From Neocallimastix lanati (nom. inval.) (taxonomy: Eukaryota > Neocallimastigomycota > Neocallimastigomycetes > Neocallimastigales > Neocallimastigaceae): a stretch of 64,000 nucleotides of DNA. Within the stretch, counting starts at the first letter, position 1; each line of letters begins with the position of its first letter. Location of the stretch: assembly GCA_016946835.1 (NCBI GenBank), contig JACVTC010000266.1:1-64000 (forward strand), written 5' to 3'. The notes beneath the pieces are model-generated. The model ran no database searches. It was given only the letters and a program-made list of their open reading frames with translations, and had not been told where the DNA came from. Both the position numbers and the translations under genes were made by a program. Below, in pieces: positions 36,996-49,600 of the stretch.

Positions 36996-39900
36996 ATGGA
37001 AAAGATTGATTTTGGATATAACCCTAAATTTCAAATAAATAAAAAAAGGAAATTTTATTTATTTCCTTTTAACTTTTTGATAAAGTTATGTAAAGAAGCA
37101 GATAATTATTTACCTTTAATTTTGTTGTTTGACCAATACTTTGATATTGATATTATTAAAGGAATCAAAGAAAATATATTTATTAATTTTGAAAGTATTT
37201 ATGACATATTAAAATATTATTTAAAATATGTATTGATTTTGGAACGATATGACTTTTTTAAAAAGAGCAGATATTATTGTAATTGTCTACTTAAAATAGG
37301 AGAGTATAATAAATATATTAATTTTTTATTTATAATTAAATTGTATACACACTATTTAAAACTTGAAATTAAAAATATAATATTGAGAGAATATATTTTT
37401 CAATATTCTGAAAAGTATTCGGTCGAAGACTTTAAATTGGAAATAAGAACAACGAATATTGAAAATTTACTTGAAAATGAAAATAATAATGCTAATTTAG
37501 AACATTATCTTTATGAATTGATTTTGAAATCTTATGCTGAGAAAAAAGATATAAATTTGGAAGAAGAAAGTGACTTTTTTTTTGAAATTCATTTAAATGC
37601 ACTTAATGATTTTATTGAAAATTATAATATAGAATGGATTAAAAAATACTGGAAATATGTTAAAAAAACTGATATTTATAGTAATATTATTACAGAAAAA
37701 ATGACAAAAGAAGAAGAAGCTAAAGAATACTCTTATCCTGAGAATATTATAATGCTAGCAAATACTAAAACCAATAGAAAGTTTTTAAAAGTATATCTAA
37801 AAAATAAAGATGAAATTGATTTTATTTTATGTCAAGGATATTTTGTAGAAGATATTAGTGAAGATAAAGATTTTATTTTCAGTAAAATGAAAAATGTTAA
37901 GCATGTTAATAATTATAAGTTTGGGTATACTAAAGAAATTCTTTCTGAAATTGATTTTATCTTAAACCATATAAATAATAATGATACTATCTTAAAAAAA
38001 TATAATATAAATAAACTGTATAATATATATTATTATAAAACTATTTTAAATATAGATTACTATACAATAAATCTTTTTAAACCCATATTTAAAGATAAAT
38101 TTGAAAATGATATTTTATTTGCAAAAGAAGATAAACCGAATTCTATTCGATGTCCTTATAGAAAAAAAAATAAATACTATAATAGTGTAAAATATGAAGT
38201 TCCTTTTACGAGAGTGAATTCCTTGTATAAACAAGATTCTGATAACTATATTAAAAAGTATTTTAAAAGTATATTAGAATATTTGGATAAACTATGCAAA
38301 GAATTGGATAATTTTTTTGAATTAAAAAATAAAAATTCTATTAATGACTCTATATTGCAAAGTAAAATAATGTATCTTATTAAAAAAACAAATATGGAAG
38401 CATTTAAAGAATATCTTAAATCTAATAAAGAGGATAATTATATTTATTATGAAATATTTATAAGAGATGATTTTTTTAAATTTTTTATATTAAAAAGTTT
38501 ATTATTTTTTTATTCACCTAGAATTAATAAAATATTATCGTTGTATGAATATAACAACGAAAGAATTATCTTTAACATTGATGGTAATATAAAATCAAAA
38601 AAAATAAATTTTTTTTACCGTGAAAAGAGAGATCTTGAAAATAACCTAAAAATTATAGTATTATTTTCATTTAATATGCAAAAAAAAAATAATTTAGAAG
38701 AATTAAAATTTTTTTTAAATGATTTAAAAGAAATAATAATCAAAATTAATAAGAAGTTTTCTTTTAGTGGTTTTTTTAACATATTGAATAATTTTAATGA
38801 TTCAAAATGTATTTCAAAAATACTTTTCATTGATAATAAGAACGCTTACAAATTATATAGTGATATCTATAATTTATGTTATACATTAAATATAAGTTCT
38901 AAAGAAATAAATGAAAAAGCCTATAATGCAAATAAAATAAGTTCTAAAGAAATATTTTCATATAAATTAAATCGTTTTTATTTTGATTATTTTGTGTTGA
39001 AAGAATTGTTTCATTCAATAAGAAATAGTAGAAGCTTTTCAATAAAATCAAAAAAAATTAATAAAGATTTAATATATCATTTATTTAAAAATAACATAAA
39101 TTTGTTTTTTAGTTATATTTACAATAAATTGGATAAACTATTTTATAATGACTATATTTACATTAAAAATATATATATAAATAAAATTAATGAAGATACG
39201 GAAATAAATTTTGATTTTTTTAAAGTTAGATATTATTTTGCTGTTAGTGAAAATGAAAACACTAGAATGATAAATCCATTTAAAAATAATAAAAAAAAGT
39301 ATCATTATATAATTAAACGTTATTTTAATAGAAATGATTTGACAAATGCATATAATCAAATAATATTAAATAATAATATAATAAAGTATGATACATTTTT
39401 TAAAAATTTATCAATAGTATTATATAAAAATAGAAAATTACATACAAAAATTTATAAAGATAAATATAATGATATTGATTATGATCTAAATCACGAAATA
39501 TTAAGTTGGAATGTTATTAACGAACATAAATATTATAAGGATGCTGAGTATGATGGCAAAAGTTTTTACAGCCCTAACCTTATTTACGATTCTGAAAGGT
39601 CAACCCCAATTTTATTAAGTGAAAGTGATGATTCTTCCTATAATGAATTTAATAGTTCTAATAGTTCTAATAGTTCTGATAGTTCAAATAGTTCTAATAA
39701 TAGAACGTTAACTATTGAAAAAAATTCACTTTATAAACAAAATTTTGATATTCTTGAAGACCAATTTAGAACAAGAAAAATACTTTATTGTGTATATAAA
39801 AAATTTAAAACATTTAATATTAGGTATAAAAAATCGAACTATAAAAAATTAAAAATAAACGATTTTAATATTATATATAATGAATATTATAAAAATTACG

Positions 39901-40669
39901 TTCAAGTTATGCATATGACTTTATCTTAGATATATTAAAATATACATTTTGTTTTGAAGATAACATTTATAAATTTAAAATTAATTTAAAAAATCATAGC
40001 GAATATAATGTAATTCCGAATTTATTAGTTGATTATGAGTATTCAAATGAATACATACGTTTTTTAGAAAGTATAATAGAATTTTATGATGCAGGGTTAA
40101 ACTATAAATATAACGGTTTAATTATTAATAATTTTTCAACAAATGAGAATGAAGAAAATTCAGAAAGTGAAGATAGTGATAACGAAGAAGATTCAGAAAA
40201 TGCAGAGAGTGATAATGAAGAAGAAAGAAACAAAATAAACAATTTAAATGATTTATATCATAATTTTTATAATATTAGACTAACAAATAATGAACTTTAT
40301 GAAATAGATAACGAAAATAAGAATTTTTTTGCATTAACAATGGGCATTTATTTACTAAATTCGAATTATTCCAGTAATTATATATATAATACATTAAATA
40401 ATATTAATTACTGTCATTATAATGAGATGGTTTTTAAATCTGGAATAATATCTAAATGGTTAAAATGGATTAATAATTATTTATTTAACAATGAAACAAA
40501 TAACTTTTATGATAACCCGAATAAAGAGGAGCAAACAATACTTTATAGTATAAAAGATTTTTTTAAATTTGATGATTATACAACCATTAATAGAATAGCA
40601 TTACCATCATTTTTATATTATTTAAGTGATAATAACATATATAATACATATAACTTAAAACTAGGGTAA
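36996..40669 (+). CDS. Large uncharacterised protein, frame broken once near 39,891-39,895
   Basis: The first frame (36996-39929) codes 977 residues. One missing A in the A5 run at 39891-39895 shifts it. The downstream frame then stays open to the stop at 40669 and codes about 245 more residues. The duplicate at 54.6 kb has A6 at the equivalent place and reads through, so the intact protein would be about 1,220 aa. It is Lys/Asn/Tyr/Phe-rich and helical with no signal peptide or membrane helix, and is probably cytosolic or nuclear. Residues about 884-905 are a Ser/Asn run (NSSNSSNSSDSSNSSNN). An acidic Ser/Glu/Asp tract is encoded at about 40140-40230. The family is not recognised. The indel may be a true mutation, an allele difference or a homopolymer sequencing error. 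Confidence 0.65.
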
Positions 40670-40975
40670 ATTTTTAATATTTATATACTATTTTCTAATT
40701 GTATAAATTTTATTAAGTATATTAGTAAATTATAAATAAAAATAAGTAATTTTGATTTATTTAATTAATTTTTTATTAATATTCATAATTCCTAAGTATC
40801 TGAATATTATTTAATTGTTTGTATATTTATTATATTAATATTTATATTTAAAATTAATAATAAATTAATACATTTAATATATAATTTATAATTATATAGT
40901 ATGATTTACATATGATTTACATAATTTCATATTATAATTATAAATTTATGTTTTATGTTTATTTATTTATTCAAT
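39795..40975 (+). repeat. Segmental duplication, copy A
   Basis: About 1.18 kb covers the 3' end of the gene at 36996 and about 300 bp of downstream flank. It is nearly identical to 54553-55733 in the same orientation. The shared block ends just before the TTTTA composite array. Confidence 0.9.
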
Positions 40976-41530
40976 AAATTTTTTTTATTTTATTTTATTT
41001 TATTTTATTTTATTTTATTTTATTCAATCTGTACTTTATATTCATTTTCTACTATATATTTTATTTTATTTTATTCAATCTGTACTTTATATTGATATTC
41101 AATAAATTATATTATTTTATTTTATTTTATTTTAATTTTATTCAATCTGTACTTTATATTAATATTTCAACAATTTATTTTATTTTATTTTATTTTATTT
41201 TATTTTATTTTATTTTATTTTATTTTATTTTATTTTATTTTATTTTATACAATCTGTACTTTTATTCATATTTCTAGTATTTATTTTATTTTATTTTATT
41301 TTATTTTATTTTATTCAATCTATACTTAATATTCATATTTCTAGTATTTATTTTATTTTATTTTATTTTATTTAATTAAATCTGTAATTAATATTCATAT
41401 TTCTAGTATTTATTTTATTTTATTTTATTTCATTTTATTTTATTTTATTCAATCTGTACTTAATATTCATATTTCTAGTATTTATTTTATTTTATTTTAT
41501 TTTATTTTATTTTATTTTATTTTTTTTTAT
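40976..41530. repeat. Composite minisatellite of TTTTA tracts and a CAATCTGTACTT spacer
   Basis: (TTTTA)n tracts alternate six or seven times with a spacer that reads CAATCTGTACTTAATATTC then ATATTTCTAGTATT. Variation in tract length between conserved spacers indicates slippage plus unequal exchange. The same spacer start follows the long array at 18.54 kb. Confidence 0.92.
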
Positions 41531-42513
41531 AAAATTCTTTTGTTACAAAATCAAAAATAATAAAAAAAGTTGATTTAAATATTTAAATTATCTTATTTAT
41601 ATTTTTATATAATTTTTATTTTAATCATAAATATTTTTTTTTTATTGAAAATAATATTAAAAAGTCGTTTTTTTAAATTAAATTTTTATATATATTTGTC
41701 TGGAAAAAATTATATTTTAAAATAATAATATTAAAAAATAATATTAATTAAAAATAATTATATTATTTATTTTTTGTTTAATAAACAATCTTTACTGTTA
41801 ATGATATTAAAACTAATAAAAATTTAAATCAAAGTATAAAAAGTATATCTCTTAACAAATAATATATTAAACAAAAGTAATTTGAAGTATAATAAAAAAT
41901 ATATATACTTTAAGAATCAGTAATACAAAAAAATATTTAATATTTTTTTTTTATAAAAAGTTTTAAATTAAAAAAATTTTTTTTGTATTACTGCTACTTA
42001 AAGAGTAAAATTATTCATAATAAAATTAATAAAAATAATCAATATATATATATATATATTTTTTTAATATTTAATAAAATTTAATATTTTCTAAATAAAA
42101 TAGTTTTTTTTTTTTTTTTGTTAATATATATATATAATATTTATTTTTTATTTTTTTTTATTTTTTTTTTTTTTTTTTTAAATAGTTAAACTGATTTTAT
42201 TTTTATAATAAATATTTTATTAATGTATCATTGTTTGTAAAAGAAAAATCATTAAATAAATATATATTTTTATGAAATATATTATTTCTTATTATTTAAT
42301 TAAACCCTTATACAAATATATAAATATTTTATTATTAATATCAGTATTTAAAGAAAATAAAAAAAAAAACTTCTGGATTTAATGATATATAAAAATTATT
42401 TAATATGAATACTTAAATATTTAAGTAATTAAAAAGTTTAATTGCTTATCAAATGCAAAAAATTATTAAAGCTTTATTTATTAAATTTATAATGATAATT
42501 AAATTAATAGTTT
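41531..42513. other. AT-rich intergenic DNA
   Basis: Simple A and T runs, and a palindromic-looking A/T stretch near 41930-41990. No gene was found. Confidence 0.7.
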
Positions 42514-42872
42514 ATTTCACAATCAGGCATTTCGTAATATGGAGTATTGCGTATGTGGCTTATTTTTTTAAATAATTAAATAATAGTTAAATATATAATA
42601 ATAAAATAAATAATAAATATAAAAATATGCAATTTATTAATATTCAATCATAAAAAATAAATTTTTAGAATTTTTTTTTTTTAATAGAATATATTATTAT
42701 TTCTTTAGAGATAATATTTAATTTAAATATATAATTATTTCTTTTAAAATAATCATTTAAATATATTTATTTATGGTTGTTTAAAATATCTTAAAAATGT
42801 ATGGCTTATTTTAAAAATATTATTAGCCACATTGTGAAATGAACGATTACGAAATGCACTACGTACGATAAT
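42514..42872. mobile_element. Possible MITE-like element with inverted arms
   Basis: The left arm has GCATTTCGTAAT (42528) followed by ATGTGGCTTA (about 42552). The right arm has TTAGCCACAT (about 42833) followed by ATTACGAAATGC (about 42847). The two motifs appear in mirrored order, about 330 bp end to end, around an AT-rich interior with no gene. The GCCACAT motif and the GAAAT next to it recur at 6583-7200. No transposase or clear target duplication was seen. Confidence 0.45.
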
Positions 42873-43761
42873 TAATCATTTTTTTATAATTAAATATATT
42901 TTTTTGCAATTAAAAAATTTATTTAATGTGAAAAGTAATATAAAAACTATTTTATGTTGTAAGATCAAAAAATATATATATATAAATAAGTTTATTATTA
43001 AATTAATAACTTTTTTTATTTTAAATACTTATATTAGTAGTAAAAATATATTTATATTAATATTATATACAAAAAAGTTTAAAAAATTTAAATAATTCAA
43101 AGTGGATATGTTATAAGGAAATAATAATTTTTTTTATACAATTTTTATAATTAATTACATATATATATTTATTAATTTTATATATATAAATTAGAAACAA
43201 AGTAATTTTAAAAAAAAAAAAAATATTAAATAGTATATTAAAAAAATTATATAATAAAAATTGAGTTGAAAATAAATATGAGGATAATTCCTTTTTTGTA
43301 TATATTCATTTTATATATTTAAATTAGGAACAAAATAATTTTTAAAAAATAAAAAACAGTTGAAGGGTATATTAGAGGTAATTATATTAATAATGAATAA
43401 AAAGTTGAAACTAAAAATGACGATAATTCCTATTTATTGGAAATGCTAGATGAAAGAAATGGAATATGAAAAAATGTAAAAAAATGCACCTATTTGTAAA
43501 AGAATATTAATAATAAGTTAATGGTAATATCAAATTATTATGTTTCTTGTGCTATTAATATTGCCAATGCATCTAAATTTTATTTTGGAATATGGATTGA
43601 ATTGATTGGGTTAGGGTTAATGGAATTATATTAAAAACTTTAATATATTTAAAATTAAAAAAAAATTTATATAAATAAAGCCAATTTTTAATTTTTCTTT
43701 TTATATTTTTTAATTTATTTTTTATAGAAAAATTTGATCTATTTTTTATTTTTAGTTTTTA
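42873..43761. repeat. AT-rich DNA with a diverged tandem pair and a telomere-like 12-mer
   Basis: Two diverged copies (roughly 43190-43290 and 43323-43430) share ATTAGAAACAAAGTAATTTT at the start and GAGGATAATTCC at the end. GGGTTAGGGTTA occurs at 43608-43619. No gene was found. Confidence 0.55.
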
Positions 43762-46513
43762 TTTTTAAATAGTATTGTTTCTTGTAAATAAAGAGATTGT
43801 TTAAATATATTTTGAAAATTATTTAATAATAATATAATAGTATTTATAGTCTTAATTTTTAATTAATACTTGTTCCTATAATTAAGAGGTTCTGGATTAG
43901 CAAATATATTATTTATTACTAATATATCTTAAAATATATTTTTCAATACGAATAATTATATGTTAACTTCAGTGACTTCGTAGGGAGTATACTATTATAT
44001 GTTATAGATAAGATTTGAGATATTTTTAAAGGATTTTTTTTTATATAAGAAATAATAATTAAAGAATAGTTAAGTTTTTATAACATTACTTTATAAAAAA
44101 AATCAAATTAAAAAAAATATAATATTAGTTTATAGTAAAAATAATAAATTGAATTGATTTTTTTTTTTTTTTGTTTATTTATTTTTTATTATTTACTAAA
44201 ATAAATTTTTATATTTTTTCTTTTTAAATAGTATTGTTTCTTGTAAATAAAGAGATTGTTTAAATATATTTTGAAAATTATTTAATAATAATATAATAGT
44301 ATTTATAGTCTTAATTTTTAATTAATACTTGTTCCTATAATTAAGAGGTTCTGGATTAGCAAATATATTATTTATTACTAATATATCTTAAAATATATTT
44401 TTCAATACGAATAATTATATGTTAACTTCAGTGACTTCGTAGGGAGTATACTATTATATGTTATAGATAAGATTTGAGATATTTTTAAAGGATTTTTTTT
44501 TATATAAGAAATAATAATTAAAGAATAGTTAAGTTTTTATAACATTACTTTATAAAAAAAATCAAATTAAAAAAAATATAATATTAGTTTATAGTAAAAA
44601 TAATAAATTGAATTGATTTTTTTTTTTTTTGTTTATTTATTTTTTATTATTTACTAAAATAAATTTTTATATTTTTTCTTTTTAAATAGTATTGTTTCTT
44701 GTAAATAAAGAGATTGTTTAAATATATTTTGAAAATTATTTAATAATAATATAATAGTATTTATAGTCTTAATTTTTAATTAATACTTGTTCCTATAATT
44801 AAGAGGTTCTGGATTAGCAAATATATTATTTATTACTAATATATCTTAAAATATATTTTTCAATACGAATAATTATATGTTAACTTCAGTGACTTCGTAG
44901 GGAGTATACTATTATATGTTATAGATAAGATTTGAGATATTTTTAAAGGATTTTTTTTTATATAAGAAATAATAATTAAAGAATAGTTAAGTTTTTATAA
45001 CATTACTTTATAAAAAAAATCAAATTAAAAAAAATATAATATTAGTTTATAGTAAAAATAATAAATTGAATTGATTTTTTTTTTTTTTTGTTTATTTATT
45101 TTTTATTATTTACTAAAATAAATTTTTATATTTTTTCTTTTTAAATAGTATTGTTTCTTGTAAATAAAGAGATTGTTTAAATATATTTTGAAAATTATTT
45201 AATAATAATATAATAGTATTTATAGTCTTAATTTTTAATTAATACTTGTTCCTATAATTAAGAGGTTCTGGATTAGCAAATATATTATTTATTACTAATA
45301 TATCTTAAAATATATTTTTCAATACGAATAATTATATGTTAACTTCAGTGACTTCGTAGGGAGTATACTATTATATGTTATAGATAAGATTTGAGATATT
45401 TTTAAAGGATTTTTTTTTATATAAGAAATAATAATTAAAGAATAGTTAAGTTTTTATAACATTACTTTATAAAAAAAATCAAATTAAAAAAAATATAATA
45501 TTAGTTTATAGTAAAAATAATAAATTGAATTGATTTTTTTTTTTTTTGTTTATTTATTTTTTATTATTTACTAAAATAAATTTTTATATTTTTTCTTTTT
45601 AAATAGTATTGTTTCTTGTAAATAAAGAGATTGTTTAAATATATTTTGAAAATTATTTAATAATAATATAATAGTATTTATAGTCTTAATTTTTAATTAA
45701 TACTTGTTCCTATAATTAAGAGGTTCTGGATTAGCAAATATATTATTTATTACTAATATATCTTAAAATATATTTTTCAATACGAATAATTATATGTTAA
45801 CTTCAGTGACTTCGTAGGGAGTATACTATTATATGTTATAGATAAGATTTGAGATATTTTTAAAGGATTTTTTTTTATATAAGAAATAATAATTAAAGAA
45901 TAGTTAAGTTTTTATAACATTACTTTATAAAAAAAATCAAATTAAAAAAAATATAATATTAGTTTATAGTAAAAATAATAAATTGAATTGATTTTTTTTT
46001 TTTTTGTTTATTTATTTTTTATTATTTACTAAAATAAATTTTTATATTTTTTTTTTTTAAATAGTATTGTTTCTTGTAAATAAAGAGATTGTTTAAATAT
46101 ATTTTGAAAATTATTTAATAATAATATAATAGTATATAGTCTTAATTTTTAATTAATACTTGTTCCTATAATTAAGAGGCTCTGGATTAGCAAATATATT
46201 ATTTATTACTAATATATCTTAAAATATATTTTTCAATACGAATAATTATATTTTAACTTCAGTGACTTCGTAGGGAGTATACTATTATATGTTATAGATA
46301 AGATTTGAGATATTTTTAAAGGATTTTTTTTTATATAAGAAATAATAATTAAAGAATAGTTAAGTTTTTACAACATTATTTTATAAAAAAAATCAAATTA
46401 AAAAAAATATAATATTAGTTTATAGTAAAAATAATAAATTGAATTGATTTTTTTTTTTTTGTTTATTTATTTTTTATTATTTACTAAAATAAATTTTTAT
46501 ATTTTTTATTTTT
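43762..46513. repeat. Tandem satellite: six units of about 458 bp
   Basis: Unit starts at TTTTTAAATAGTATTG are at about 43762, 44221, 44679, 45138, 45596 and 46054, giving 458-459 bp steps; differences are mainly in the T-run length. Units 1-5 are almost identical. Unit 6 has several substitutions and a short deletion (for example GAGGCTCTGG for GAGGTTCTGG, and ATATTTTAACTTC for ATATGTTAACTTC). Each unit carries one less AT-rich core, TTCAGTGACTTCGTAGGGAG. No ORF, tRNA or obvious snoRNA boxes were seen in the unit. The array ends about 120 bp before the ATG of the next gene, so it may contribute to that gene's upstream region. Confidence 0.97.
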
Positions 46514-46634
46514 AAATATATTAATAAATATATAAAATTTTACATTAATTTAAATATAGATACTATCAATAGTTATTTAAAAAAAAATACTAAATACTAT
46601 AAGGAAATAATTTAAATAAAAACGAAATATTAAA

Positions 46635-49600
46635 ATGTCCAATATTGTAAAAAAGAGAAAATTATTAAGAGATAAAATTACTAAATATTTATCTAATGAC
46701 AAATCTAATTTTGAAGATTTCAAAAGTTATTTGATAGATAATGATTTTATTTTATCAGAAATAAATAATGAAAAATTCGATATATTAACTTTTACAATTG
46801 AAAATATTAAATATGAAAACGAATCAGCATATTCATTAATAAAATTTATTTATGATGAATTCGAGTATAAAAATATTAATTATACCATAGTCATTAAGGA
46901 CATTCCAAAAACACCATTATTTTCAGCCATTTTAAGAGATAAATTGAACATTGCTGATTATTTAATTTCTTTAAAAGCAAAAATCTATTATATTAATAGT
47001 AAAAATTTAAATATATTTGAATATATAAATGAGTATTATTTAGAAAAAAAAGTAAATGGTAGAATAATAAATTTTATTTTTAATAAGTTAAATAAAATTG
47101 AAAATGAGAAAAATGAAAAATCATTTATTATTGAAATGTGTCTAAATGTTAAATACTCTATTTTTAAATTAATTCCTAACTTTGTGAAAAAGAAAAAATT
47201 CAATATATTAAAAAATATCTTTCAATGCTACTCAATAAATAATTTCAATGAATATACTAGTCATAAGTGTTTAATTGATTTATTAATGGCATATAAAAAA
47301 AAAACACCTCTATCGGATGAAAAAATATTGACATATTCAGATCAAATACCAATTTATTTTGAAATATCACCAATTTCATATGAAAAAGTTATTGAAACCT
47401 TAGATGAAAATACCATAATAAAAAACAAATTAAAGTATAATAAGACTGTTAATTATAAAATGTTAAAATTTTTATTATCTTATGAAATAAATAAAAATCA
47501 AGCTATATTAATTAAAATAAATCGAACTTCAATCTATGAAGCAATTATAACAGATAATAGATATAATTTAAAATTAGATAAAAAATTAAATATATTTAAA
47601 GAATTATTAGAAATTGATTCTGATTTTAATCACTATGAAATATTTGAAAAAAATTTGAACCTACTAAAATATTCAAATAAATATTTTTTAATTACAATAA
47701 TAATGAACATCATAAAAGAAAACAAAATCTTAATTTCTAAAATAAAATTTTATGAAATAATAATTGAATATATTAAAATAAGTAATTTATTAGGGATAGA
47801 GGAAATATTGAAATCCTTGCTTTTCTTTGAAAACGTGGTTCTCTCGGAAGATAAGGTTAATGATATCATAATAAATTTAATAGAATATTTTTATAAAGAT
47901 GAAAAAAATCAAAATTTAAAAAGTTTTTATCTGATATTAAATATTTTATTTGAAAATAGAACCTTCAATTCAAATATTGATTTCGAAAACATAATAAAAG
48001 TATGTATTAAAAATAAGAAAATCTATTTAATAAATAAAATTATAATTTCTATGAAAAAGTATTTACCAAAAGAAATAATAAAAAATATCGATTTTGGGAA
48101 AATTTTATTAGAATTAATCAAAAATCCAGATATAACTTACGATGTATTTCAAAATTTTTGGGTTTTGATTTTTCATTCAAAAGAAATTAATTTAAGTCAA
48201 TTTAATTTTGATGAATTAATCATTAATGCTTTAGGTAACAATATAATCGGAAAAAAAATTATTCAAGGTATTCTAGCCAACTTAATAAATTTTGATCAAA
48301 ATAATTATTTAGTAAGTATAGAATGCACGATTATGAATTTGTATGAAAAAAATAAAATAAATGAAAATTACTTTAAAATTATTACAGGAATTTTGAAAAT
48401 AAATAAAAATAAAAATGAAAATAAAAATTTAAGTCAATGTATCAATAAAAAGGGTAAGACAAATGTTGTAAATAAATTTAATAATTTAAAAGTAAAAGAT
48501 AATTCGCTAAATATTAATAAAATTAATACCGAAATAAGTAGTAATAAACAATTGGATATTAATAATAATAATAATAATAATAATAAAAATTATAATAGAA
48601 ATAATAATAATATTAATTCCAATAATAATAATAGTATTAATTATAATAATAATAATACTTATAATAATTATAATAATAATATTAATAATACTATTCAACA
48701 TAATTTTGAAATATATGATAATACTATAGATAATAATATACTAAATAAAAAGAATAATAATAAACCAATAAATATATTGAATAAAACAGATATTGAAAAT
48801 AGAGAAAAGGTAATTTTTTCATACAAATCTACTGATTTAAAAATTGAATTAAAAAATGAAAATAGAACAATAATTGACTTAACTAATGAAGATAATAATA
48901 CAAAAGATTTAACTACTGAAAACACTAAGACAATAAATTTATCTAATGAAAGTGATAATATAATAGATTTAACTAAAGAAGATAAATATATAATTGATTT
49001 AACGGATGAAAATAGTATAAATAAATATGAATTAACTAATAAAAATAATTCAATGAATAATTCCAATTGTATAAATGATTCCTTTAAAAATATAAAAAGT
49101 AATAATGAAAATAAAATAAACAGTACGTTCTGTTTTAAGTATAGGGATCCTTATTTAAATGAACTCCATAATAATAAAAAAAGTAGTAATGAAAATAAAT
49201 TAAACAAAAGATTCTGTTTTCATTATAGAAATATTCATTTAAATGAAAGTGATGGAAATAATAATAATTATAATAATAATAGTATTGATAATATTAAGAA
49301 TATTAATACTAATACCAATACTAAGAGTAATAATAATAGCAATAATAATTATGATAATAATCTAACCAAAATAAGTGATTTTAACAATAATTTAAATGGC
49401 ATAAAGCAAAGTAATGATTTTAATGATATATCAAATAAAATAAAAAAAACAAAAATCAATACATGTCATGGTAATATATCATTAAATGATGAATCGAAAA
49501 ATAATAAATATAAATATTTTAGTAAGGAAGTTTCTCTAAACAAATTTAATGAAGGAACCAGAGAAAATTTAAATGTATTGTTTATTAAAAGTATTAAAAA

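Noticed and set aside
48507-49066. Minus-strand Ile- and Leu/Ser-rich ORFs
   Set aside because: They are antisense to the poly-Asn and SIM-like part of the intact 1662-aa gene.
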